Assembly (NCBI RefSeq): GCF_001752395.1
Contig: NZ_MKEK01000001.1
Coordinates: 3,384,442 to 3,438,923 of the forward strand
Source: Rheinheimera salexigens
GTDB lineage: Bacteria > Pseudomonadota > Gammaproteobacteria > Enterobacterales > Alteromonadaceae
Direction: 5' to 3'
Length of the DNA: 54,482 nucleotides
Shown: positions 1 to 8,502 of the stretch, one piece after another
Layout: every line of letters begins with the position of its first letter
Numbering within the stretch: the first letter of the stretch is position 1
Position numbers and translations under genes: made by a program
The notes under the pieces: model-generated
Told to the model about the DNA's origin: nothing
Database searches by the model: none
The model's input: only the letters and a program-made list of their open reading frames with translations

Positions 1-352
1 AAGAAATACCATGCTGGATGGCTAACGTTTTATAGTCAGCCATTGTTACGGAGTAAGAGTCCGTCGCAAAAACAACAATATCGTTATGTTTATTGGCTTG
101 TTTGCTTACCCACTTTGCTAAAGCATGTTTCTTTAAATTACCACGGTATAAGCCGGTTGTTACGCCATGAACAGTATATTGCGGTTGTGCTAGGCTAAAC
201 ATTTTTTTCGCCGGTTGCACAATATGGCAATGCCAGCCTTGTTGGCTGAAAACATCACATAAATTTAAGATATAATTTTCGATACCGCCAAGGGTATGCA
301 TAGTGCCATCATTGGCAAACATAGCACGGTAAATAATATAAATATTAGGCAT
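1..352 (-). CDS. Glycosyltransferase family 4-like, N-terminal part only (runs off window)
   Basis: Reading the minus strand from an ATG at 352 gives an open frame of 117 codons to the window edge, beginning MPNIYIIYRAMFANDG and followed by a GGIENYILNL stretch. A Gly-Gly-[IV]-[EQ]-x-[YH] turn after the first beta strand is typical of the N-terminal Rossmann domain of GT-B glycosyltransferases (GT4 type) that build polysaccharide or LPS. The C-terminal sugar-nucleotide domain lies outside the window, so donor and acceptor cannot be judged. It may be a member of a surface polysaccharide cluster continuing to the left (inference). Confidence 0.7.
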   Translation of the reverse strand, partial: MPNIYIIYRAMFANDGTMHTLGGIENYILNLCDVFSQQGWHCHIVQPAKKMFSLAQPQYTVHGVTTGLYRGNLKKHALAKWVSKQANKHNDIVVFATDSYSVTMADYKTLAIQHGIS

Positions 353-374
353 ATAACAACCTGAAATCTAAGCT

Positions 375-704
375 TTAGTTTAAGGTAGTTGTGCCCGCTG
401 TGTCAGTTACACTTTGTAATATCACATTATTCCGAGCATCTTTAAGTACAAAACCGACTTTAAACATTTGCTTATGCACCCACTTTTGTAGCAGTTGTTC
501 AGCGCCAGACGTTTTAGCGGTTGCCAAGGCATTATCATCGGTAAATAAGCAGATTACTCGTAGGCTAGCCGGAAAATGGTTAAAGCTGGCGGTATAACTT
601 AGCGAGACAAAACCCTCTATCTCGGCCTTTGCCTGTTCTTCAACAACTGCTACGGCTTTTTGGATATAACCATCTATTTTTCTGCAGGTTTTTGTTAATT
701 TCAT
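375..704 (-). CDS. Small conserved gammaproteobacterial protein of unknown function
   Basis: 109 residues starting MKLTKTCRKIDGYIQKA, with no signal peptide or membrane segment. The middle contains SLSYTASFNHFPASLRVICLF, which resembles a family of about 110-residue proteins in Shewanella and Alteromonas that databases often mislabel as Fis-family regulators; no helix-turn-helix is obvious here. It lies 22 bp upstream of the glycosyltransferase on the same strand and may be cotranscribed with it. The function is unknown. Confidence 0.6.
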   Translation of the reverse strand: MKLTKTCRKIDGYIQKAVAVVEEQAKAEIEGFVSLSYTASFNHFPASLRVICLFTDDNALATAKTSGAEQLLQKWVHKQMFKVGFVLKDARNNVILQSVTDTAGTTTLN

Positions 705-779
705 TTAATAAGCTTCATTGAGTTAATTGTTTAAGTCGCCGCAATTATAATAAATACTATTTTGATAAGTACCGTATTG

Positions 780-1802
780 CTAAGCGATATCAGTGCGCTG
801 TTGTTGCCAGTTAGTCAGGGCATCTAATGCTGCCACCAAAAACGCTGCGCTAAACGCGCCGATGATGGTTAATATTATACGGGTAAAAGTGGCATAACCG
901 GCATCTTGTGTAGATAAAGCGCCAGCAATGAGCGCCAATGCGACTGAAAAAGCATACTGATACACCATACTTGGCTGAGAAGAGTGTAACATTTTAGTGC
1001 CAAACCATATGCCTGCTAGAAAAATTAAGCCCAACAACACCAATAGATGCTGAGAAAACGTAAAAATTAGCAATATAATTAACGCCGTTACCCCACCCAA
1101 TAAGGTGGCTCGAACGCGTTGTTTAGCTTCAAAGAATACTGCATGCCTTGTTGGAAATACCAATACCATAGCCGCAATAATGGCCATCATCATATCAGAT
1201 GGTTGCATCACTAAATAAAGCCAAAAGCTTAACATCAATAATACCGAGGCTCTAATAGCTGCACCCAACACAATATTGCCTTCGCTAGGAACAGGCTTGT
1301 CGACATGCTTCTGTTTAGTACGAGCAGGAAAAACCATATAAGCAATAGGTGCCAGTACCAATGCGACTAAGGATGCTTGGATAAAGCCATCGCGCATACT
1401 CTCTAACGTCGCATTACCATTCATGCCCATGATGGACATTAATACCGTAATAATCAGCAATAACATGCCTGCAGGTGAGCCACTTTTCAGGATCATGTGA
1501 AATCCTTTAAAGTAAATTAGCCATATTACACTGACATAAACTAAGGGCATTGGCCGCAGTTGTTCTACTAGCCAGCTAATAATTAACACCGCAACAATCA
1601 TTGTAATGGGCCCAGCTATAGCTTTAACCGGTTCAAAGGCTTTACGCTGAGCCGCAATTAAGCCTATGGGTAAAGCCGCTATCATTGACGGTAATGCCGG
1701 ATCAATAATAGGGATCATGGCATAAGCAAGCATACCAATTAAGCCTAAGCGTAATGCATATAAAGGATCGTCATTTATACTAGGTGCTGGCGTAATATAC
1801 AT
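780..1802 (-). CDS. DUF2955 inner-membrane protein (aromatic acid/fusaric acid efflux-like)
   Basis: 340 residues made of two sets of closely spaced hydrophobic helices separated by a charged loop near residue 165 (ARTKQKHVDKPVP). This is the layout of DUF2955/FUSC-type membrane components such as those paired with AaeA- or YibH-like adaptors. It starts 8 bp after the stop of the HlyD-type adaptor and so forms a two-gene unit with it. The likely role is to export small organic acids or drugs across the inner membrane, with the adaptor reaching into the periplasm. The substrate cannot be read from the sequence, and no outer-membrane partner is adjacent. Confidence 0.8.
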   Translation of the reverse strand: MYITPAPSINDDPLYALRLGLIGMLAYAMIPIIDPALPSMIAALPIGLIAAQRKAFEPVKAIAGPITMIVAVLIISWLVEQLRPMPLVYVSVIWLIYFKGFHMILKSGSPAGMLLLIITVLMSIMGMNGNATLESMRDGFIQASLVALVLAPIAYMVFPARTKQKHVDKPVPSEGNIVLGAAIRASVLLMLSFWLYLVMQPSDMMMAIIAAMVLVFPTRHAVFFEAKQRVRATLLGGVTALIILLIFTFSQHLLVLLGLIFLAGIWFGTKMLHSSQPSMVYQYAFSVALALIAGALSTQDAGYATFTRIILTIIGAFSAAFLVAALDALTNWQQQRTDIA

Positions 1803-1810
1803 GGCCTGCC

Positions 1811-2977
1811 TTAATGTAAAAAACTAGTGATAGAGCGCGCGCGTTGTAATCCATTTGCTAACCAGCTTATTGGATTGTCTTTGCCTCCGGCAAACACCAC
1901 GGTATGTACTTTACCGCCGACACGGACGCCTTTCGGCCAAGCTGCCATCCCACCTTCTAGTTCAATACGAACAGGGATATGCCGTGCTGGTTCAAACCAT
2001 CTATTAGTATGTTGGTTCACCACCAAGCCACCTTGCATACTGCGGCCAGAATCTATGCCCCAAGCAATACTTTGCACCCTGCCTACAAAAATCTTACCGG
2101 GTACGGCATCAAATAATAAATGTACCGCATCGCCAGGATTGACTAATTGTAATTGATTTTCTCGCAGATCAACTGTGACCCAAGCGGCTTCGGCATCAAT
2201 AAAGGTTAACGAGGGCGCTCCGGCATTAATAAACTGGCCGGCAGATAACAACACATTAGTTACCACACCTTTATGTGGGGCGGTAACGGTTGCTGAAGTT
2301 AAATCATATTGAGCGCGCTCTAACTGCACTGCCGCCGCTTCAATGGCGGGGTTATCTCGACCTAAAGATCCTAATTCTACTTTAGCGCTATCTAAGTTAG
2401 CCTCTGCACTGACTAAACGCGCATTCGCATCATCAACACTAGCTTTAGCGCTATCAGCTTGAGCCTGAGACACTAAGCCTCGCTCAGCCAGTCGTAAAGT
2501 GCGCTCTGCTTCTGTACGAGCATTATCTCGTGCCACGCGTGCCTGAGTTACCCCTGCTTGTGCAGCAACAATAGCGGCACCGGATGCATCAACACTTTGT
2601 AGGGTACTTTTAAAATTAGCTTCTGCTTGCCTAACCGCCAATTGAAATGGATAGGGATCTATAGTAAATAATGGTGTGCCAGCTTGTACAAAGGCATCGT
2701 CATCAATTAGCACTTGTATTACTTCACCCGATACGCGAGGCGCTATTTGCACCACATGGGCAGACACAATACCGCGTGAGCTGTTCGGCGCAATCCGATC
2801 GGTTAAGGCATATAACATTATTAATACCAACAATAAGCCCAACACAAATAGGCTCATCATTTTTGCACTATTCGACTCTTTTGGTGCCGCTATTACTTCA
2901 TCTTTAGTATCTGTTTTAACAGCAGTTTGTTCCGTTGGTTTGTCGGTGCTTTGTTGTAGCTGATTATCTTTATCCAT
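1811..2977 (-). CDS. HlyD/EmrA-family efflux adaptor
   Basis: 388 residues: a hydrophilic N-terminal tail, one membrane anchor at about residues 41-62 (MSLFVLGLLLVLIMLYAL), a biotinyl-lipoyl-like half motif (VSAHVVQIAPRVSGEV), an Ala/Gln-rich alpha-helical hairpin at about 110-215, then the second lipoyl half (VTAPHKGVVTNV) and a beta-barrel domain. This is the standard periplasmic membrane-fusion protein architecture. It is the first gene of the unit with the DUF2955 protein. A 15-bp palindrome at 3081-3095 upstream could be an operator. Confidence 0.9.
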   Translation of the reverse strand: MDKDNQLQQSTDKPTEQTAVKTDTKDEVIAAPKESNSAKMMSLFVLGLLLVLIMLYALTDRIAPNSSRGIVSAHVVQIAPRVSGEVIQVLIDDDAFVQAGTPLFTIDPYPFQLAVRQAEANFKSTLQSVDASGAAIVAAQAGVTQARVARDNARTEAERTLRLAERGLVSQAQADSAKASVDDANARLVSAEANLDSAKVELGSLGRDNPAIEAAAVQLERAQYDLTSATVTAPHKGVVTNVLLSAGQFINAGAPSLTFIDAEAAWVTVDLRENQLQLVNPGDAVHLLFDAVPGKIFVGRVQSIAWGIDSGRSMQGGLVVNQHTNRWFEPARHIPVRIELEGGMAAWPKGVRVGGKVHTVVFAGGKDNPISWLANGLQRARSITSFLH

Positions 2978-3403
2978 TTCTCATACCCAATATCATCTTA
3001 CAATGCTTAAAACTATACATAATACATAATGTTAGAATAGTCTTTATTTTATCCACTGCCTATTTAAGTTTAATAAGCATTGATACTGATTATCACTACA
3101 GCGATAGCGCAAACTAGTGTTTTCAAATTCAGCTAGCAAACATCAAGTCATCAAGCCTTGTTATTTTTAGCCAGCGATTATCTTTTTTTAGTGTGATATT
3201 AACCTAGCTTAAGCGGCGCCATACCGTAGCTTAAAGGCCAAACCACCCATTTTAAATACACTTATCGCTCGCTAACTAGATTTACTAACTTATTGCTAAA
3301 CAACGAAATTCAGGTTAATTTGCTGGAGTAGTATACAGCTAGCGCTGTGCTGATTAGCTAGCACATTGCGCTGAAATAAGTGTTAAGCAATGGAGTTGTA
3401 ATA
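2978..3403. other. Intergenic region between divergent efflux operon and TM2 gene
   Basis: AT-rich spacer with no plausible gene. It must hold divergent promoters for the minus-strand efflux pair and the plus-strand TM2 protein. It contains one 15-bp palindrome (3081-3095) and repeated GCTAGC hexamers around 3340-3362 close to the TM2 start. Nothing else is recognised. Confidence 0.5.
3081..3095. promoter_or_regulatory. Palindrome TGATA-N5-TATCA, possible operator
   Basis: TGATACTGATTATCA is a perfect 5-5-5 inverted repeat about 105 bp upstream of the HlyD-family adaptor start. It shares hexamers with Fur-like boxes but does not match the full 19-bp Fur consensus. Operator function is inference; no regulator gene is adjacent. 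Confidence 0.3.
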
Positions 3404-3847
3404 ATGAAGGGTACTATCCTAGAGTATAATGAAGTAAGCAGAAGTGGCGTAATTTCAGGTGACGATGGCCAACGCTACAGCTTAGATGTGGCAGATTGGA
3501 AAGCCAGCCAATTACCGAGAGCCGGAAATAAAGTAGACTTTAGTGTTAATGGCGACAAAGCAGAAGCTGTTTATAGCGAAGCAGCCAGCTCGGACGCTTC
3601 TTCTAAAAAAATAGCCGCAGCATTGCTAGCCTTTTTCTTAGGTGCTTTTGGTGCCCATAAATTTTATTTAGGTTACACCAAGCAAGGCGTCATTATGCTG
3701 CTAGTGTTTATCTTTGGTTTTATATTAATCGGCATTCCGTCGATGATTATCGCGCTAATTGCCTTTGTCGAGTTTATTATTTATCTGGTTAAATCAGATG
3801 CTGACTTTGAACAAACTTATGTTATCGGCCGAAAGCCTTGGTTCTAA
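3404..3847 (+). CDS. TM2-domain membrane protein with N-terminal cold-shock-like domain
   Basis: The ATG at 3404 is preferred because GGAG lies 8 bp upstream; an in-frame GTG at 3380 lacks a ribosome binding site. The 147-residue product begins MKGTILEYNEVSRSGVISGDDGQRY, which resembles a small beta-barrel of cold-shock/OB type (to about residue 58). A TM2 domain follows, with two helices from about residue 70, the GAFGAHKFYLGYTKQG turn and a second hydrophobic stretch. TM2 proteins are small inner-membrane proteins of uncertain role. It is convergent with the next gene, with a shared hairpin between them. Confidence 0.85.
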   Translation: MKGTILEYNEVSRSGVISGDDGQRYSLDVADWKASQLPRAGNKVDFSVNGDKAEAVYSEAASSDASSKKIAAALLAFFLGAFGAHKFYLGYTKQGVIMLLVFIFGFILIGIPSMIIALIAFVEFIIYLVKSDADFEQTYVIGRKPWF

Positions 3848-3865
3848 CCTTTTAGGTTAAAGCTG

Positions 3866-3903
3866 CAGCTGTGACAGCGTATAATGAATAACTGCCACAG
3901 CTG
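3866..3903. terminator. Bidirectional hairpin between convergent genes
   Basis: CAGCTGTGACAG (3866-3877) and CTGCCACAGCTG (3892-3903) form a 12-bp stem with one mismatch and a 14-nt loop. It sits between the ends of the TM2 gene and the beta-CASP gene. There is no long T run on the plus side, so the terminator role is moderate. Confidence 0.5.
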
Positions 3904-3917
3904 TTAGCTAAAAAATA

Positions 3918-5324
3918 TTATAAATCAATAATATCGCCCTTAGCCGGGATCTCTGCTTCTATACCTAACTCAGCCAACTTATGCTGCAGTGTTTGCTGGG
4001 CATTAATTTCGCCATGTACCAAATAAAACTGCGGCTGACCTCCAATTGCCTTAGCCCATGCCAACAATTCGCTTTGGCCAGCATGCGCAGAAAAGCCGCC
4101 TAACGTATGTACTTTTGCTTTAACAACAATATCTTGACCGAACATTTTTACCCGTTTTTCGCCATCAACTAATCGGCGGCCCAAAGTGCCGTGTACCTGA
4201 AATCCAACAAAAATAAGATGATTAGAGGTTTTCCACAGGTTATGTTTTAAGTGATGCACAATGCGACCACCATTACACATACCACTACCAGCAATAATAA
4301 TCGCCCCTTGGCTAATACGATTAATTGCCATTGAATCTTCAACTTTCTCGGTTAAGCGCAGCATAGGTAACAAATCTTGCAATTTCATGCCTGGTTTAAA
4401 GCCAATAGCGGATAAATCCTTTTGATCAAGTGCACTCAGATAGTGGTTGTAAACCTCAGTAACTCTAATTGCCATTGGGCTATCTAGAAAAATCATCCGT
4501 TGCGGTAATTTACCTTGATGATGTAATAACGCTAAATAATATAAAACTTCTTGAGTGCGACCTAAGGCAAAAGCAGGAATGAAAACATTACCGCCATCAT
4601 GATGGGCTTGCTCTAAAGCCTCGGTCAGTTCCTGAATAGTGTTATCGATAGTTTTATGATCACGATCGCCATAAGTGCTTTCCATTAGCACAATATCTGC
4701 TTGGCCAATATCAGTAGGGTCGTACATTAATACCGTAGCTGGATTTCCTAAGTCACCTGAGAATACTAATTTACGCATACTTTGCTGGTGTTTAAGCCAC
4801 AGCTGCACAATAGCAGAACCTAATATATGCCCGGCATCCGCAAACTCTAATTCAAGTCCCGGCATTGGAATAACCCGTTTTTTATACGGGACTTGTTGGC
4901 AAAGCTGCTCAACTCGCTCGACATCTTTTAGTGATAACTGTGGCGGTTGAATTTTCTTGCCTGCTCTGGCAGCTTTTCTATTTTGCCATTCCAAATCTTT
5001 TAAATATAAATACACAGAATCTTTTAATAAAATAGGCAATAACTCTGCCGTACCCGGCGTACAAAAAATTTTGCCGTTAAAGCCCCGCGCTACAAGCATG
5101 GGTAATAAGCCACTATGATCGATATGAACATGGGATAAAATGACGATATCGATATCTTTTGGCTTAAACGCAAATTTAAACGTATGCCACTCACGAATTT
5201 GATCGGCACCTTGCACCATTCCGCAATCGAGTAAAATCTGTTTATTATTAAGTTTAATAAGATAACAAGAGCCGGTAACTTGCTGAGCAGCACCAACAAA
5301 TTGCAAGGTTGCGTCTAGAGACAT
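3918..5324 (-). CDS. MBL-fold beta-CASP metallohydrolase, probable RNase
   Basis: 468 residues with the metallo-beta-lactamase metal site HVHIDH at 65-70, the later AGHILGSA and SGDLG motifs, a beta-CASP insert (AFALGRTQEVLYYL; SPMAIRVTEVY; SGMCNGGRIVHHL) and the C-terminal RNA-specificity segment HTLGGFSAHAGQSELLAWA plus LVHGE. These are the hallmarks of bacterial CPSF73-like proteins, which are endo- or exoribonucleases in characterised cases such as Thermus TTHA0252. All zinc ligands appear present. It stands alone, so its RNA target is unknown. Confidence 0.9.
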   Translation of the reverse strand: MSLDATLQFVGAAQQVTGSCYLIKLNNKQILLDCGMVQGADQIREWHTFKFAFKPKDIDIVILSHVHIDHSGLLPMLVARGFNGKIFCTPGTAELLPILLKDSVYLYLKDLEWQNRKAARAGKKIQPPQLSLKDVERVEQLCQQVPYKKRVIPMPGLELEFADAGHILGSAIVQLWLKHQQSMRKLVFSGDLGNPATVLMYDPTDIGQADIVLMESTYGDRDHKTIDNTIQELTEALEQAHHDGGNVFIPAFALGRTQEVLYYLALLHHQGKLPQRMIFLDSPMAIRVTEVYNHYLSALDQKDLSAIGFKPGMKLQDLLPMLRLTEKVEDSMAINRISQGAIIIAGSGMCNGGRIVHHLKHNLWKTSNHLIFVGFQVHGTLGRRLVDGEKRVKMFGQDIVVKAKVHTLGGFSAHAGQSELLAWAKAIGGQPQFYLVHGEINAQQTLQHKLAELGIEAEIPAKGDIIDL

Positions 5325-5934
5325 TAAGATATCCTTTTCTGAGTTAAGCGCAGGAAGGTATAAATTAAGTGTAGCCTAGCTTGTAGTGGTTCGCTGTTAG
5401 TCGTTCTTTATTAAAGCCTAATAAAATAAACCCTAAACTTTAATCTGGAACAGTTTATCCATAATTAGCTATAAATGTGTTTGCCAAAGTTTTCACCTGA
5501 ACTATGTGCCTTTATATATGACCAAAATATTGTATGCTTTTCAGGGTTATACATATTTATACCTGCTTACCCATAACTTATACATAACTTATGCACAGTT
5601 ATTCACAGTCAAATTACTATCTCGTAATTTTGTTTAATAGAATAAATTCTTAACACTCTTTGCTAGCGGTACAGCAGCAGATTACAAAAAAAATACTATA
5701 CTTAACGCTTCTAAGCCTAGTTGAAATGAAAACTATCTCGACGTTAACGTCATTAGCAGAAATTACCGTGTGGCTATTAAGCTTTAGCTTTAAAACGAAG
5801 TGACACTTTTAAAATCAGTATTTTTAGCTGTCTTTTTACTGCTTAAAACTCGCGGATCACTCATCTAAGTGTTGATGTCGTTTCGGCCTAAACTAATGTT
5901 TCTTCAAAAGGCCTTATATAAACGGGGCACTATC
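5325..5934. other. Long noncoding stretch with DnaA-box-like 9-mers
   Basis: About 610 bp without a convincing gene, between the beta-CASP gene and the stress-protein gene, whose promoters both must lie here. Between 5455 and 5607 there are five 9-mers on one strand that match or nearly match the DnaA box (see the separate entry). The rest is AT-rich, with no tRNA and no recognisable riboswitch. Confidence 0.5.
5455..5607 (+). promoter_or_regulatory. Cluster of DnaA-box-like 9-mers
   Basis: Same-strand 9-mers are TTATCCATA (5455), TTATACATA (5547), TTATACATA (5578), TTATGCACA (5589) and TTATTCACA (5599). The last two fit the relaxed DnaA consensus TTWTNCACA and begin 10 bp apart; the others differ at one or two positions. 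No dnaA, dnaN, gyrB or mnmG gene is nearby, so this is not an obvious oriC. A DnaA titration or regulatory site is possible, but so is chance in AT-rich DNA. Confidence 0.35.
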
Positions 5935-6861
5935 ATGAAACCGATATTAAAACATTTACTAGTGATCCAACAAAATAACGCTACCGATCTGCTCGCGCTA
6001 AGCCGGGCGATTACGTTAGCTGAACAACATCAAAGTAAGCTCACTATCTTTAAGTCTTTTTATAGAAAGTTACCACATGACAAGTTTTATCAAGCTGCCA
6101 ATCAGGCCAAACTAACAGAGTTTCTCAAGCAACAGCAGCAACTTATTCAACAACAAATTGCTAACTTAAGTGATAAAAAGCTGGCAATAGATATTGTATT
6201 TTCTTGGCTGGAACATGAAAAGCTAGCTATTCATAGATTAAGCCAAGCACGAGATATAACGCTCATTATCAAGCAGCAACAGCCTCGGCTGAGCTGGCTA
6301 CCATCGCTAACCCCTTGGCTTGAACATTATTTAATTAATGATATTGAACTGCCTGTCTGGCTGGTTAAGCCAAATACTGGGGATGGCGAAAAAAACATTC
6401 TAGCGTGTTTAAACCTAGAGCATCAGCAAACGAGCAATACCGCCATGAATCATGAGATCTTAAATATTGGCAGTCAATTAAACCCGCAGGATACTAAGCC
6501 TTTACATGTGTTGAGCTGCTATTGCCCTGACGACATCTCCATGAGCTTCCCTTACGATAATGAACAAGGCTTTAAGCCATTATCAAATGTCGCTCAGCGC
6601 CATAACGATTTGTTGCAACAGTATCTAGAGCGTCATCATCTACCTGTCGAACAATTGCATATTAATGAAGGATTACCTGACGATGTCATCCCTGAAACAG
6701 CCCTGCAATTACACAGCAGACTGGCCATCATTGGTAATTATCATTTGCATGACGCTAGCTCGCTATTACTGGGCAATACCGCCCATTACTTAAGTCAACA
6801 TACACCTTGCGATGTCTTAATCGTTAAGCCACAACCTTTAGCCAGTATTAGCCAATTTTAG
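5935..6861 (+). CDS. Tandem universal stress protein (UspE-like)
   Basis: The ATG at 5935 (MKPILKHLLVIQQ) is preferred to upstream alternatives because it starts directly with the first beta strand of the Usp fold. The 308-residue length equals two Usp domains, close to UspE at about 316. The second half ends with the typical GNYHLHDASSLLLGNTAHYLSQHTPCDVLIVKP, i.e. the nucleotide-loop-like G-N-T-A and the final CDVLIVK strand. The first domain is degenerate and very Gln-rich. The usual role is stress and DNA-damage survival in the cytoplasm. Confidence 0.85.
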   Translation: MKPILKHLLVIQQNNATDLLALSRAITLAEQHQSKLTIFKSFYRKLPHDKFYQAANQAKLTEFLKQQQQLIQQQIANLSDKKLAIDIVFSWLEHEKLAIHRLSQARDITLIIKQQQPRLSWLPSLTPWLEHYLINDIELPVWLVKPNTGDGEKNILACLNLEHQQTSNTAMNHEILNIGSQLNPQDTKPLHVLSCYCPDDISMSFPYDNEQGFKPLSNVAQRHNDLLQQYLERHHLPVEQLHINEGLPDDVIPETALQLHSRLAIIGNYHLHDASSLLLGNTAHYLSQHTPCDVLIVKPQPLASISQF

Positions 6862-6885
6862 TCTTTATACTTGCTCAATAATTTA

Positions 6886-6925
6886 ATCGGCTGCCATCTT
6901 AAACTTAACTTTAAAGACAGCCGAT
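6886..6925. terminator. Inverted repeat between uspE-like and secF
   Basis: ATCGGCTG (6886-6893) pairs perfectly with CAGCCGAT (6918-6925) around a 24-nt AT-rich loop, between two convergent genes. The large loop and lack of a T run make it a weak terminator candidate. Confidence 0.3.
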
Positions 6926-6944
6926 GACGTCAATGATTAGTCAA

Positions 6945-7892
6945 TTACAATACGGCACCGTTCGGGTCTATTTCATCGCTTGGCGGAGGCGGCGGCAACA
7001 TATCTTCGCGGCTAATCCCCAGTATTTGCGCAATAGCGCTGGCAACATAAATAGAAGAGTAAGTTCCGACTGCGATACCAAATAATAGCGCAGTAGCAAA
7101 ACCATGAATTAACGGCCCGCCTTTAAAAAACAGCACTACTAAAACTAAAGCTGTGGTTAAAGACGTAATCACCGTGCGGTTTAAGGTTGAAGTAATGGCA
7201 TCGTTAAGTACCTCTTCTGTGCTGGTGTCGCGCAACTTACGAAAACGCTCCCGTATGCGATCAAACACCACTATGGTATCGTTTATGGAATAACCAATTA
7301 AAGCCAATATCGCCGCTAACACTGTTAAATCAAACTCTATTTGTAACAATGAAAACAAGCCAACGGTTAAAATAACATCGTGGATCAAGGCGGCAACAGC
7401 CCCGACTGAAAGCCGCCATTCAAAGCGCATGGCGACGTAAGCTAAAATACCCAATAAGGCCATTAACATAGCCAAGCCTCCATCGGTTTTTAATTCATCA
7501 CCCACACTAGGGCCAACAAATTCAATTCGGCGCATAGTCACTTGCTGAAGCTCATCGCCATTGAGTGCTGCTAATATCGACTGCCCTACTTCAGCTTGTG
7601 CTTTATCTGCCTGTAATGGAATACGAATGAGTACATCACGACTAGTACCAAATAACTGTACTATCGCATCGCCATAGCCAGCTTGAGTTAACGTTTGCCG
7701 TACTGCGGGTAAGTCGGCGGGCTGCTCAAAGCTAACCTCAATAACCGTGCCTCCTGTAAAATCTAAGCCCCAGTTAACACCTTTAATGGTTACACATAAT
7801 AGCGACGCTACTATTAATATTGCCGATAACGACACCGCAATCCATTTAAAACGCATAAAATTTAGCGGTTGAGAAAAGTTAAAAACTTGCAT
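6945..7892 (-). CDS. secF: Protein translocase subunit SecF without adjacent SecD
   Basis: 315 residues with the SecF signature GLDFTGGTVIEVSF near residues 42-55, a periplasmic domain, and five further membrane helices including GYSINDTIVVFDRIRE and the ALTTALVL-type repeat region. The C terminus has a PPPPP tail. SecF normally follows secD in a yajC-secD-secF operon. Here the 270 bp upstream hold no secD, and the next minus-strand gene is a small exported protein. It is probably a second, orphan SecF copy, since Alteromonadales often carry two secDF sets (inference). Length and motifs look intact. Confidence 0.9.
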   Translation of the reverse strand: MQVFNFSQPLNFMRFKWIAVSLSAILIVASLLCVTIKGVNWGLDFTGGTVIEVSFEQPADLPAVRQTLTQAGYGDAIVQLFGTSRDVLIRIPLQADKAQAEVGQSILAALNGDELQQVTMRRIEFVGPSVGDELKTDGGLAMLMALLGILAYVAMRFEWRLSVGAVAALIHDVILTVGLFSLLQIEFDLTVLAAILALIGYSINDTIVVFDRIRERFRKLRDTSTEEVLNDAITSTLNRTVITSLTTALVLVVLFFKGGPLIHGFATALLFGIAVGTYSSIYVASAIAQILGISREDMLPPPPPSDEIDPNGAVL

Positions 7893-8166
7893 AACACCAC
7901 CTACACCAGCGGTAGTAATAAACCACCACTAGCCTTATTAATTTATACAGCGGTAGCCCAACGCTTAACGCAACTAGGCGTATTACAGCAATGGGCTAAC
8001 CCTGAAAACACCGCTATAGGCACTAAAGACTAGAAAGTAGCCAACTGATAAACACCATCAACTTAGAAGTAAATGGCAAGGGCTCGGCTATAGCGGCAGT
8101 AATTTTTTCAGGCAACTTTTTTAAGGTACTTTTTAAAGGTAACTTTGCCTGTAAATAAAATTAAGA

Positions 8167-8502
8167 TTAAATAAGTGAAGAGGTTAAGGGTGGCGCACGC
8201 GCTTGATGCTGTTGATAGAGTGTAGCTTTAATCATTTGCGCCAGCACTGTGCTGGCGTGATATTTTAGCGGAGTCGCTACGGGTAAATTGGCTGTAATTA
8301 AGCCTGTAGGCGGCTGATCATCTTGTTGCAATAAATGATCAAGCGTATACGAAGATACATTAGGCACTAGCCCTTGCAGCTGGGTTTCGGCTAGTGGTGA
8401 TAAGCGTAAATCTTGCACGGCAAAAGCTTGCGGCGTACACAATATACTTAAATAAAACACTAAGGCAAAACGACTAAGCCAGCGCATAATTTCTCGTATC
8501 AA
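8167..8502 (-). CDS. Small exported protein of unknown function
   Basis: 111 residues with a clear Sec signal peptide (MRWLSRFALVFYLSILCTPQAFA, cleavage likely after AFA). The mature part of about 83 residues has no recognisable domain. The second in-frame ATG (8487) may be the real start, as it begins directly at the signal peptide. It lies 274 bp upstream of secF on the same strand. Cysteine-poor; no lipobox. Confidence 0.5.
   Translation of the reverse strand: MIREIMRWLSRFALVFYLSILCTPQAFAVQDLRLSPLAETQLQGLVPNVSSYTLDHLLQQDDQPPTGLITANLPVATPLKYHASTVLAQMIKATLYQQHQARAPPLTSSLI

Noticed and set aside
3081..3095. Fur box
   Set aside because: The palindrome shares only part of the 19-bp consensus and the neighbouring efflux genes give no iron link; kept only as a possible operator.
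2671..3117. Several plus-strand frames opposite the HlyD-family gene and its promoter
   Set aside because: They run antisense to a clear adaptor gene, lack ribosome binding sites and show no protein-like motifs.
5090..5299. Short minus-strand frame within the beta-CASP gene
   Set aside because: It is an out-of-frame shadow of a gene with complete conserved motifs.
5455..5607. Chromosomal origin oriC
   Set aside because: None of the usual flanking genes (dnaA, dnaN, mnmG, rsmG) is present and there is no clear AT-rich 13-mer set, so only a DnaA-box cluster is reported.
7893..8040. Plus-strand open frame reading LIYTAVAQRLTQLGVLQQWANPENTAIGTKD
   Set aside because: It has no start codon or ribosome binding site in reach, and its left end crosses into the 5' end of secF. 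No family is recognised.
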